Assembly (NCBI GenBank): GCA_045598025.1
Contig: JAZLLH010000024.1
Span: forward strand, 1-43,773
DNA: 43,773 nucleotides
From: UBA1195 sp045598025
Lineage (GTDB): Bacteria; Bacteroidota; Bacteroidia; Bacteroidales; WCHB1-69
Direction: 5' to 3'
Numbering within the stretch: the stretch's first letter is position 1; each line of letters starts with the position of its first letter. Below the pieces are notes generated by a model that worked only from the letters and a program-made list of their open reading frames with translations, did no database searches and had not been told where the DNA came from. The position numbers were made by a program, and so were the translations under genes. This document shows positions 33,024 through 41,239 of this stretch, one piece after another.

Positions 33024-33914
33024 ATGAAAGGAATCGTTTTGGCCGGAGGATCCGGCACGCGTCTGTATCCCATTACCAAGGGTGTGAGCAAGCAACTGCT
33101 TCCCATTTATGACAAGCCCATGGTGTATTACCCCATTTCCGTGTTGATGCTGGCAGGCATCCGCGACATCCTCATCATTTCCACGCCACAGGACCTTCCC
33201 GGTTTCCGCCGCCTTTTGGGCGACGGCAGTGACTACGGGGTGCGTTTCCAGTATGCAGAGCAACCCTCTCCCGACGGTCTGGCCCAGGCCTTCCTGATCG
33301 GAAAGGACTTTATCGGAAGTGACAGCGTATGTCTGGTCCTGGGTGACAACATTTTCTACGGCAGTCACTTTACCGGCAAACTGCGCGAGGCCGTTGAAGC
33401 GGCAGAAAAGGAGCAGAAAGCTACGGTGTTCGGATATTGGGTAAGCGATCCCGAACGTTACGGCGTGGCTGAGTTCGACAAAGAAGGCAATTGTCTGTCC
33501 ATAGAGGAGAAACCTGCCCGTCCCAAGAGCAATTATGCGGTGGTGGGGCTGTATTTCTATCCCAACAAAGTGGTCGAAGTGGCCGAAAACGTCCGTCCTT
33601 CTGCCCGTGGAGAGTTGGAAATCACTTCGGTCAATCAGGATTTCCTGAAAGACGGGGAGCTCAAGGTGCAATTGCTGGGACGTGGTTTTGCCTGGCTGGA
33701 TACAGGCACCCATGATTCCCTGGCCGAGGCCACCCATTTTGTGGAAACCCTGGAAAAACGTACCGGACTGAAAATCGCCTGTTTGGAAGGCATCGCTTTC
33801 GAAAAGGGATGGGTCAGCGCCGATCGCCTGCGGGAAATTGCCCGGCCGATGGAAAAAAACCAGTACGGAAAGTATCTTTTGCGTCTGGCGGATAACGAAT
33901 TAAACGAAATGTGA
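33024..33914 (+). CDS. rfbA: glucose-1-phosphate thymidylyltransferase RmlA
   Basis: This 296-residue enzyme joins dTTP and glucose-1-phosphate to dTDP-glucose. The signature MKGIVLAGGSGTRLYPITKGVSKQLLPIYDKPM is complete. GDNIFYG, the PERYGVAEFD block, EEKPARPKSNYAVVGLYFY and WLDTGTHDSL are in the usual order. It is followed after five bases by rfbB. The epimerase rfbC and reductase rfbD that would complete dTDP-L-rhamnose are not in the window. Confidence 0.96.
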   Translation: MKGIVLAGGSGTRLYPITKGVSKQLLPIYDKPMVYYPISVLMLAGIRDILIISTPQDLPGFRRLLGDGSDYGVRFQYAEQPSPDGLAQAFLIGKDFIGSDSVCLVLGDNIFYGSHFTGKLREAVEAAEKEQKATVFGYWVSDPERYGVAEFDKEGNCLSIEEKPARPKSNYAVVGLYFYPNKVVEVAENVRPSARGELEITSVNQDFLKDGELKVQLLGRGFAWLDTGTHDSLAEATHFVETLEKRTGLKIACLEGIAFEKGWVSADRLREIARPMEKNQYGKYLLRLADNELNEM

Positions 33915-33919
33915 AACAT

Positions 33920-35083
33920 ATGAAGAGGAATATCATCATTACCGGAGGAGCCGGATTCATAGGGAGTCATGTGGTACGGCTGTTTGTAAACAAGTACCCG
34001 GATTACCGTATCATCAATGTGGACAAACTGACCTATGCAGGTAATCTGGCCAACCTCAAGGATATAGAGAACAAGCCGAATTACCGCTTCGTAAAAATGG
34101 ACATCTGTGATTTCGAAGGCATCTGCCGACTGATGCAGGAAGAGCAGGTGGACGGCATTATTCACCTGGCTGCCGAAAGTCATGTAGACCGCAGCATCAA
34201 GGATCCCTTCACCTTCGCACAAACCAATGTAATGGGCACCCTGTCCTTGCTGCAGGCAGCGAAATTGAACTGGGAGCGCAGTGCGGAAACCGCAGGAGCG
34301 CAGAATTCGAAAGGAGGAATGGTGGAAAACAGGTTTTACCACATCTCCACCGATGAGGTGTACGGTGCCTTGGAGATGACGCACCCGCAGGGAATAGAGC
34401 CGCCTTTCTCTACCAAGGCCTCTTCCGGGAATCACCATCTGGCCTATGGAAACAGGTTCTTTACGGAGGATCTGAAATATCAGCCGCACAGTCCCTACAG
34501 TGCCGCCAAGGCCAGCAGCGATCATTTTGTGCGGGCTTTTCATGACACTTATGGTCTGCCTACGATTGTGACCAATTGCAGTAACAATTACGGTCCCTAT
34601 CAGTTTCCGGAAAAATTGATTCCATTGTTTGTCAATAATATACGTAATCGAAAACCGCTTCCTGTTTACGGGAAGGGCGAAAATGTCAGAGACTGGCTCT
34701 ACGTGGAAGACCACGCACGGGCCATAGACACCATCTTTCATAGGGGGAAGGTGGCTGAAACCTATAACATTGGAGGTTTCAACGAATGGAAGAACATCGA
34801 CATCATCCGGCTGCTTATCCGCATCACCGACCGTCTGCTCGGCCGGGGCGAGGACGAGGATCTCGGGCTGATCACCTATGTGACCGACCGGGCCGGACAC
34901 GACTTGCGCTATGCCATCGATTCTTCCAAACTGCAACGCGAACTCGGGTGGGAACCCAGTCTGCAGTTTGAGGAAGGAATAGAAAAAACCGTCCGGTGGT
35001 ACCTGGATAATCAGCCATGGCTGGATCAGGTGACGAGCGGAGACTATCTCCGTTACTATGATGAAATGTATGGAAAATGTTGA
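33920..35083 (+). CDS. rfbB: dTDP-glucose 4,6-dehydratase RmlB
   Basis: This 387-residue short-chain dehydrogenase removes water from dTDP-glucose to give dTDP-4-keto-6-deoxyglucose. The ATG at 33920 is preferred over a GTG at 33911 that overlaps the rfbA stop. The NAD motif TGGAGFIGSHVV, HLAAESHVDRSI, STDEVYGAL, YSAAKASSDH and NNYGPYQFPEKLIP are present. Two inserts are longer than in the enterobacterial enzyme: ERSAETAGAQNSKGG near residue 115, and FSTKASSGNHHLAYGNRFFTED after STDEVYG. Longer RmlB forms are common in Bacteroidota. Its product could feed L-rhamnose or another 6-deoxyhexose. Confidence 0.95.
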   Translation: MKRNIIITGGAGFIGSHVVRLFVNKYPDYRIINVDKLTYAGNLANLKDIENKPNYRFVKMDICDFEGICRLMQEEQVDGIIHLAAESHVDRSIKDPFTFAQTNVMGTLSLLQAAKLNWERSAETAGAQNSKGGMVENRFYHISTDEVYGALEMTHPQGIEPPFSTKASSGNHHLAYGNRFFTEDLKYQPHSPYSAAKASSDHFVRAFHDTYGLPTIVTNCSNNYGPYQFPEKLIPLFVNNIRNRKPLPVYGKGENVRDWLYVEDHARAIDTIFHRGKVAETYNIGGFNEWKNIDIIRLLIRITDRLLGRGEDEDLGLITYVTDRAGHDLRYAIDSSKLQRELGWEPSLQFEEGIEKTVRWYLDNQPWLDQVTSGDYLRYYDEMYGKC

Positions 35084-35137
35084 TAATCAAAATAAAATAA
35101 CGAAAACAATATGTTTTCGTCAGAAAAAAGAAAGCCT

Positions 35138-36415
35138 ATGAAGATATCTGTAGCAGGAACCGGTTATGTCGGATTGTCCATAGCGACCCTATTGGCTCAG
35201 CACAACAGCGTGACAGCGGTAGATATAGTTCCCGAAAGGGTGGAAATGGTCAATGCCAGGAAGTCTCCTATACAGGATGACTGCATTGAAGAGTATCTGT
35301 CAAGCAAACCTTTGGATCTGAGGGCGACCTTGGATACAGAAGAGGGGTACAGGGGAGCGGATTTCGTAGTGATAGCGGCTCCCACCAATTACGACAGCCG
35401 TAAGAATTTTTTTGATACTTCGGCTGTAGAGGACGTGATTGACAAAGTGCTGAAGGTGAATCCCGAGGCCGTGATGGTGATTAAAAGCACCGTTCCCGTC
35501 GGTTATACGGAGCATGTAAGGACCCAATTGTCCTACCGCGAGCGCCGTCCCGATGGCAGCATGAAAGTGGTGGTGCCGAATATTCTGTTTGCTCCTGAAT
35601 TTCTGAGAGAGAGCAAGGCTCTGTACGACAACCTTTATCCTTCCCGCATCATTGTGGGATATGACCGCTCCAATGCCTATCTGGAGGAGAAGGCCCATGT
35701 GTTTGCCGGTTTGATTCGGGAAGGGGCTATCAAACAGGATGTGCCTGTGCTGTTTATGGGCAGTACCGAAGCCGAGGCTGTGAAACTGTTCGCCAACACC
35801 TATCTGGCTCTGCGTGTGAGCTATTTCAACGAATTGGATACTTATGCAGAAATGAAAAATCTGGATACCCGGCAAATCATCGAAGGCGTGTGTCTGGATC
35901 CGCGCATAGGTTCCCATTACAACAATCCCAGCTTCGGTTACGGCGGCTACTGCCTGCCCAAGGACACCAAGCAGCTGTTGGCCAACTATGCCGATGTGCC
36001 CCAGAATATGATGAGTGCCATTGTGGAAAGCAACCGCACGCGCAAGGATTTCATCGCGGACCAGGTGCTGAAAAAGGCCGGCTATTATGATTATTACAAC
36101 CGGGGCGATTACGATGCACAGAGTGAGCGCGAATGCGTAATCGGTGTCTATCGTCTGACCATGAAGTCGAATTCCGACAATTTCCGTCAGAGTTCCATAC
36201 AGGGGGTGATGAAGCGGGTAAAGGCCAAGGGAGCCTCCATCATCATTTATGAGCCCACTTTGCCGGACGGTTCCACCTTTTTCGGTAGCCGCATCGTCAA
36301 CGATCTCGATACTTTCAAGCGTCTTTCTCAGGCTATCATTGCCAATCGTTACGACGATTGTCTGAGCGATGTGGCCGATAAGGTATATACCCGGGATATT
36401 TTCAAAAGAGACTGA
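35138..36415 (+). CDS. ugd: UDP-glucose 6-dehydrogenase
   Basis: This 425-residue enzyme oxidises UDP-glucose twice to UDP-glucuronate. The ATG at 35138 starts directly at the NAD-binding MKISVAGTGYVGLSIA; an upstream ATG at 35111 would add nine residues. VIAAPTNYD, KSTVPVGYT, FAPEFLRESKALYDNL, the EAVKLFANTYLALRVSYFNE helix and the catalytic cysteine in FGYGGYCLPKDTKQL are all present. The insert YYDYYNRGDYDAQSERECVIGVYRLTMKSNSDNFR is typical of the short Ugd group. It differs clearly from the second dehydrogenase at 39544, so the two serve different nucleotide sugars. Confidence 0.95.
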   Translation: MKISVAGTGYVGLSIATLLAQHNSVTAVDIVPERVEMVNARKSPIQDDCIEEYLSSKPLDLRATLDTEEGYRGADFVVIAAPTNYDSRKNFFDTSAVEDVIDKVLKVNPEAVMVIKSTVPVGYTEHVRTQLSYRERRPDGSMKVVVPNILFAPEFLRESKALYDNLYPSRIIVGYDRSNAYLEEKAHVFAGLIREGAIKQDVPVLFMGSTEAEAVKLFANTYLALRVSYFNELDTYAEMKNLDTRQIIEGVCLDPRIGSHYNNPSFGYGGYCLPKDTKQLLANYADVPQNMMSAIVESNRTRKDFIADQVLKKAGYYDYYNRGDYDAQSERECVIGVYRLTMKSNSDNFRQSSIQGVMKRVKAKGASIIIYEPTLPDGSTFFGSRIVNDLDTFKRLSQAIIANRYDDCLSDVADKVYTRDIFKRD

Positions 36416-36434
36416 AACAGAGGAAATACGATTT

Positions 36435-37172
36435 ATGAAATGCCTCATACTGGCAGCGGGTTATGCAACCCGTCTGTATCCTTTGACAGCACATTTTCCC
36501 AAGCCTTTGCTGAAAGTAGGGGACAAGGCCATACTGGATTGGCTGGTGGATGATATGGAAGGCAGCGGAAGCGTGGAGGAATATGTGGTGGTGACCAATC
36601 ACTGTTTTGTCCGGCATTTGGAAGCATGGGCCGCCTCCCGCAGGGAACGCATCCGTGTGGTGGACGACGGTACTTCTACCAACGAGACCCGGCTGGGAGC
36701 CGTGCGCGACATACAGTTTGCCGTGGAACAGGCCGCTCTGGAGGGCGATCTGCTGGTGGTAGCCGGTGATAACCTGCTGGACTTTTCGCTGACAGCGTTT
36801 ATCCGCTATGCGGAAAAAAAAGGCTGCAGCTGTGTGATGCGCTTCTATGAACCGGATGCGTCCAAGTTGTGCAAGGCCGGAGTGCTGACGGTGGATGCGG
36901 AGGACAGGGTGATCCGTATGACGGAAAAATCCCCTGCGCCCGAGACCCACTGGATCTGTCCGCCTTTTTACTGTTTTTGCGCTTCCGATGTGCGCAGGGT
37001 GAAGGAAGGCATTGACTCGGGCTGCGGAACGGATGCTCCGGGAAGTTATACGGCCTGGCTGTGCAAGCAGTCTCCACTCTATGCGATGGAGATGCCCGGC
37101 CGCCGTTACGATATCGGAGATCTGGCTTCCTACGAGGAGGTGAAGCGCTGCTATAGGGGGATGGTGAAATAA
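36435..37172 (+). CDS. sugar-1-phosphate nucleotidyltransferase
   Basis: This 245-residue nucleotidyltransferase has the RmlA/GlmU-like N-terminal signature LILAAGYATRLYPLTAHFPKPLLKVG. A VVTNHCF strand, the metal-binding VVAGDNLLDFSL, and a CPPFYCF strand follow. The ATG at 36435 is chosen because it opens the signature. It has no left-handed beta-helix, so it is a stand-alone pyrophosphorylase. The nucleotide and sugar cannot be read from sequence. It lies 10 bases before a galacturonokinase-like gene, so I infer that it activates that kinase's product, perhaps as UDP-galacturonate. Confidence 0.85.
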   Translation: MKCLILAAGYATRLYPLTAHFPKPLLKVGDKAILDWLVDDMEGSGSVEEYVVVTNHCFVRHLEAWAASRRERIRVVDDGTSTNETRLGAVRDIQFAVEQAALEGDLLVVAGDNLLDFSLTAFIRYAEKKGCSCVMRFYEPDASKLCKAGVLTVDAEDRVIRMTEKSPAPETHWICPPFYCFCASDVRRVKEGIDSGCGTDAPGSYTAWLCKQSPLYAMEMPGRRYDIGDLASYEEVKRCYRGMVK

Positions 37173-37182
37173 GGAGCGATTT

Positions 37183-38355
37183 ATGAAGTGTCAGGATAAA
37201 TTCAAGGAAATATATCATTATGAGCCGGAGGGTCTGGCTTTCTGTCCGCAGCGGGTGGTGCCCGTGGGTGCCCATTCGGATTACGGTTTGGGAAAAATCA
37301 CAGGTCTGGCTTTGGACAAGGGCATACACATCGCTTTCCATCCCAAATCGAACGGAGTGGTGGAGATGCTGTCCCTGCAGTTTGAAAAGCGGGCGCAGTG
37401 GCATCTGCTGAACACCCCCTCGGAGCGTCGCAACGATTGGGCGGATTATCTGAGAGGAGCCACGCTGGCCGTGGCGCAGAAATTTTCCTTGCGCACGGGT
37501 CTGTGCGGGGTAATTGAAGGCAGTCTGCCCATCGGAGGACTGTCGTCTTCCGCGGCTGTGACCATTGCTTTTCTCAAGGCTCTGACAGAGGTGAACCAGA
37601 TTGTCCTCAGTCCTTCGGAACTGATAGAAGCCGCCTTGTTTGCGGAGAAGAATTACGTGGGTGTCAATGTGGGGACCACCGACCAGAGCTGTGAGGTGTA
37701 TGGCCGCAAGAATCAGCTGCTGTTTGCGGATACCCGCGACGGAAGCCACGAACTGATTCCGACCGCCTCAAACATGCCGCCTTACGAGATAGCCATTTTC
37801 TTCAGCGGTCTGGAACGCTCGCTGGTGGGAAGTGCTCTCAATATGCGGGTGGATGAAGCCCGTTCGGCTGCCTATGCCCTGAAAGCCTATGCCGGCATGG
37901 ATTATGGAAAATTCAACGAAACCAATCTGCGCGACGTAGCCCGCGAGGTATTTGAACAGTATAAACACCGCCTTCCCGATTCCTGGCGTCTGCGGGCCGA
38001 ACACTGGTACACGGAGCAGGAAAGAGTGGAAAAAGCAGCCCTGGCCTGGCGGCAGGGAGATATGGAAACCTACGGACGTCTTTCTTTTGAGAGCGGTCTG
38101 TCGTCTATACAGAACTGGCAGACCGGTTGTCCCGAACTGAAGACGCTCTACGAACTCATGACCCGTACCGAAGGAATTTACGGAGGACGTTTTTCGGGTG
38201 CCGGATTCAAAGGATGCTGTATTGCACTGATACATCCGGATTTTGAGAAGAGCATACTGCAAGATATGGAAAAACGTTATCTGGAAGTGTATCCCCATTT
38301 GCGCGGGGCTTATAAAGGAACAGTCGCCCATAGCGGCGACGGATGCTGCCAATGA
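37183..38355 (+). CDS. galactokinase-family sugar kinase, galacturonokinase-like
   Basis: This 390-residue GHMP kinase has the three family motifs: RVVPVGAHSDYGLG (24-37), the ATP loop LPIGGLSSSAAV (115-126), and the late GRFSGAGFKGCC. The catalytic base is D167 in GTTDQ. In galactokinase the first motif reads GEHTDY and its Glu contacts the sugar C6 hydroxyl. Here it is Ala (A30), as in the plant galacturonokinase GAHIDH motif. The FSGLERSLVGSALNMRVDEA stretch also resembles the plant enzyme. I infer phosphorylation of galacturonate, or a related sugar without a free C6 hydroxyl, at C1. The next gene starts inside its stop codon (ATGA). The substrate is unproven. Confidence 0.8.
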   Translation: MKCQDKFKEIYHYEPEGLAFCPQRVVPVGAHSDYGLGKITGLALDKGIHIAFHPKSNGVVEMLSLQFEKRAQWHLLNTPSERRNDWADYLRGATLAVAQKFSLRTGLCGVIEGSLPIGGLSSSAAVTIAFLKALTEVNQIVLSPSELIEAALFAEKNYVGVNVGTTDQSCEVYGRKNQLLFADTRDGSHELIPTASNMPPYEIAIFFSGLERSLVGSALNMRVDEARSAAYALKAYAGMDYGKFNETNLRDVAREVFEQYKHRLPDSWRLRAEHWYTEQERVEKAALAWRQGDMETYGRLSFESGLSSIQNWQTGCPELKTLYELMTRTEGIYGGRFSGAGFKGCCIALIHPDFEKSILQDMEKRYLEVYPHLRGAYKGTVAHSGDGCCQ

Positions 38356-39485
38356 AAATACTGCAGATAGCATCGGATTTTTTCGACACGCAGGTGCATC
38401 TCAATCTGTACCGCCGTCTGGCGGAAAAAGGGGTTGAGCAGGTGGTGTATTGTCCCGTGCGTTCTGCAGAGCACATCGGACGCAATGCTTTTGAGAACGG
38501 GCACGTGAGCATAGTGTATGACTACGTACTTAGGCCGTATCACCGCTATCTGTATCACCTCAAGCAGCGGAAACTGCTTGCTTCCCTGCAGCGGCATGAG
38601 GGCTGGCAGGATGCCGGTCTCGTGCATGCAAGTACGCTTTTCAGCGACGGCGGACTGGCCTATAATGTGTATCGCCGCTACGGCATTCCGTATGTTGTGG
38701 CCGTGCGCAATGCGGATGTCAATGCCTTTTTGCGCTGCCGTCCCGAAACCTGGGCCATGGGCCGCGACATTCTGCTGCATGCCCGGAGTGTGATTTTTCT
38801 TTCACCATCCCTGATGCAGCATGTCCGCCGCCATCCGGCCATGCGTTCGCTGTGGCCCCGGATTGAATCTAAATTGCAGTTGATTCCCAACGGTATAGAT
38901 GATTATTATCTCGATCGTGTGCATCACAATCCCCATTCGGGTCACGATGTGCTCTATGTGGGCCGTTTTTCGGCCCTGAAAAATGTGAACCGGCTCTGTC
39001 GGGCCGTTCTTCGCATTTCCGCTGTGCCGGGTTTGGAGGATGTGCGTCTGACCCTCATCGGCGGCGGCAACGACAAGCGTAAGCGCGTGGCCCGCAGATT
39101 GTCTGCCCATCCCGAGCGTTTCCGCTACCTCGGACCTATCTATGACAAACAGCAGCTCTGTGAGGCTTTCGATGCCCATGCTCTTTTGGCCATGCCCTCT
39201 CTTCGCGAGACGTTCGGACTCGTTTATCTGGAGTCGCTGTCCCGTAACCTTCCCGTCGTCTATACGCGTGGACAGGGAGTGGACGGTCTGCTTCCCGCCT
39301 GCGCAGGTCGGGCGGTGTCTGCACGGAGTGTCCAGGCGATTGCGGAAGCCCTGCAGGAAATACTGTCCCATCCCGGGCAGTTCGGCAACGAAGGCATTGA
39401 CTTTGAGGACTACCGATGGGAACGCATCGTCGGCCGCTATATGGAGTTGTATTCTTTATTTCAAAAACAATCAGGTAACCAATAA
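38352..39485 (+). CDS. family 4 glycosyltransferase
   Basis: This 377-residue GT-B transferase starts at the ATG at 38352, which overlaps the kinase stop by four bases. The N-terminal half begins MKILQIASDFFDTQVHLNLYRRLAEKG. The C-terminal half has the donor-binding VLYVGRFSALKNV, LTLIGGG and the E-x7-E motif in SLRETFGLVYLES, all of the GT4 kind. No membrane span is seen. It is the only transferase in the operon part visible here, so it adds one sugar of the repeat unit. The donor is unknown. Confidence 0.9.
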   Translation: MKILQIASDFFDTQVHLNLYRRLAEKGVEQVVYCPVRSAEHIGRNAFENGHVSIVYDYVLRPYHRYLYHLKQRKLLASLQRHEGWQDAGLVHASTLFSDGGLAYNVYRRYGIPYVVAVRNADVNAFLRCRPETWAMGRDILLHARSVIFLSPSLMQHVRRHPAMRSLWPRIESKLQLIPNGIDDYYLDRVHHNPHSGHDVLYVGRFSALKNVNRLCRAVLRISAVPGLEDVRLTLIGGGNDKRKRVARRLSAHPERFRYLGPIYDKQQLCEAFDAHALLAMPSLRETFGLVYLESLSRNLPVVYTRGQGVDGLLPACAGRAVSARSVQAIAEALQEILSHPGQFGNEGIDFEDYRWERIVGRYMELYSLFQKQSGNQ

Positions 39486-39543
39486 GAAAAATTGGGAGAG
39501 AGTAGAACGTCTCCCGTCATTGTCAAAAAAATAAAACAGCAGA

Positions 39544-40812
39544 ATGAAACAAACAAAAATCGCAGTCATCGGCCTCGGTTATGTAGGTCTGCCGTTGGCC
39601 AGACTTTTTTCCACTAAATACCCGACCATAGGTTTTGATATGAATCAGGCGCGTGTAGACGCACTGATGACCGGTCATGACGCCACTCTGGAGGTCAGTG
39701 ACGAATTATTGCAGGATGCCATAAATCATCATGGTTTCCGTTGTACTACCCGTCTGGAAGATATACGGGATTGCAATTTTTATGTGGTGGCAGTCCCCAC
39801 ACCGGTGGACGCGAACAACCGTCCCGACCTGAAACCGCTTTGGCTGGCATCCGAGACGGTAGGAAAAGTCATTTCCAAAGGGGATGTCGTTGTTTATGAA
39901 TCCACCGTTTATCCCGGAGTGACGGAAGAGGAATGTCTGCCGGTGGTGGAAAAGGTGTCCGGTATGACATTCAACGAGGATTTCTTTGCCGGTTATTCTC
40001 CCGAACGCATCAATCCGGGCGATAAGGAGCATACGGTGGAAAAAATCAGGAAAGTGACTTCCGGTTCCACGCCCGAGATTGCCGATTATGTCGACAGTGT
40101 CTACAACAGCGTGCTGGTCAACGGGACCCATAAGGCTCCGAGCATCAAGGTGGCCGAAGCTTCAAAGATTATCGAGAATTCGCAGCGCGATGTCAACATC
40201 GCCTTCATGAACGAACTGGCCAAGATTTTCAATGCCATGGGCATTGATACCCACGATGCCATTGATGCCGCTTCTTCCAAATGGAATTTCATCAAACTGA
40301 GTCCCGGTCTGGTCGGAGGCCATTGCATTTCGGTGGATCCTTACTATCTGATTCAGAAAGCACAGGTGTATGGTGTGCTTCCCCGGGTCATGTTCAACGC
40401 CCGCCGCTTGAACGACGGAATGGGTGCCTATGTGGCTGAGCAGACCATCAAGTGCATGAACAAAAAAGGCGTGGTGGTGAAAGATGCGAACATCCTGATT
40501 CTGGGCATTACTTTCAAGGAGAACTGTCCCGATATCCGCAATACCAAAGTTGTGGATATCTATCACACACTCAAGGAGTATACGGATAATATCACCGTCT
40601 GTGACCCCTGGGCCAATGCGGAACGCGTGCAGCACGAATATGCCATGGATATCGTCAATACCTTGCCTGCCCAATCGTTTGATGCCGTAATTCTGGCGGT
40701 GGCGCACAAGGAATTCCTGAACCTGGATATCCGTTCATTGGTGAAGGAAAACGGTGTGGTATATGATGTAAAGGGCATTCTTCCCCGAGATGTTGTGGAC
40801 GGACGGCTGTAA
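39544..40812 (+). CDS. tviB: UDP-N-acetylhexosamine 6-dehydrogenase (TviB/WbpO type)
   Basis: This 422-residue nucleotide-sugar dehydrogenase oxidises C6 of UDP-GlcNAc or UDP-GalNAc to the uronate. The NAD motif IAVIGLGYVGLPLARLF is followed by VVAVPTPVD, YESTVYPGVTEEECLP, GYSPERINPGD and KVAEASKIIENSQRDVNIAFMNEL-like blocks. The catalytic Cys lies in LVGGHCISVDPYYL. The wording is much closer to TviB/WbpO/CapL than to UDP-glucose dehydrogenases. It would supply UDP-GlcNAcA for WlbA at the operon start, or UDP-GalNAcA directly. Which epimer it uses is not decidable here. Confidence 0.92.
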   Translation: MKQTKIAVIGLGYVGLPLARLFSTKYPTIGFDMNQARVDALMTGHDATLEVSDELLQDAINHHGFRCTTRLEDIRDCNFYVVAVPTPVDANNRPDLKPLWLASETVGKVISKGDVVVYESTVYPGVTEEECLPVVEKVSGMTFNEDFFAGYSPERINPGDKEHTVEKIRKVTSGSTPEIADYVDSVYNSVLVNGTHKAPSIKVAEASKIIENSQRDVNIAFMNELAKIFNAMGIDTHDAIDAASSKWNFIKLSPGLVGGHCISVDPYYLIQKAQVYGVLPRVMFNARRLNDGMGAYVAEQTIKCMNKKGVVVKDANILILGITFKENCPDIRNTKVVDIYHTLKEYTDNITVCDPWANAERVQHEYAMDIVNTLPAQSFDAVILAVAHKEFLNLDIRSLVKENGVVYDVKGILPRDVVDGRL

Positions 40813-40843
40813 ACTGCAGTTGCAAAAAAAATCTTTTCAGTTT

Positions 40844-41239
40844 ATGATTATCTCCCAATCCTTTCTTGACAGCCTTACCGCTCAGGCCAAAGCAAGCCCG
40901 CGCCTGCGGCAGAATTATGATTTGCGCAATACGCCCGACAATCAGTCCCAGCGCATGCTCAATGCCCTGGAACCGGGCACGCAGCTGCCCGTTCACCGGC
41001 ACCTGAAGAGTTCGGAAAGTGTTGCCATGCTCAGAGGCAAAGCCTTTTGGATTTATTATGACAATCAGGGCAAAGAGACGGGGCGGTATCTGATCGAGGC
41101 CGGAGGCGAGAACCCCGGCATCGTGGTGCCCATGGGGCAATGGCACAGCCTGGAGTGCCTGGAAAGCGGAACCGTAATCCTCGAGAGCAAGGACGGGGCT
41201 TACGAGCCGCTGACCGAAGAAGAAATACTGAATATATGA
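40844..41239 (+). CDS. wbuC: WbuC-family cupin protein
   Basis: This 131-residue cupin starts at the ATG at 40844 (MIISQSFLDSL), which is the family start. The core QRMLNALEPGTQLPVHRHLKSSE with HRH and a later GQWHSLE form the likely metal site. WbuC proteins occur in O-antigen and capsule clusters that make FucNAc-type sugars, without a firmly assigned reaction. Here it is joined to capF by an ATGA stop-start overlap, consistent with a linked step. Confidence 0.85.
   Translation: MIISQSFLDSLTAQAKASPRLRQNYDLRNTPDNQSQRMLNALEPGTQLPVHRHLKSSESVAMLRGKAFWIYYDNQGKETGRYLIEAGGENPGIVVPMGQWHSLECLESGTVILESKDGAYEPLTEEEILNI

Noticed and set aside
37183..38355. Plain galactokinase galK of the Leloir pathway
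   Set aside because: The GEHTDY Glu is replaced by Ala, no galT or galE is adjacent, and several segments fit galacturonokinase better. Galactokinase activity is still not excluded.
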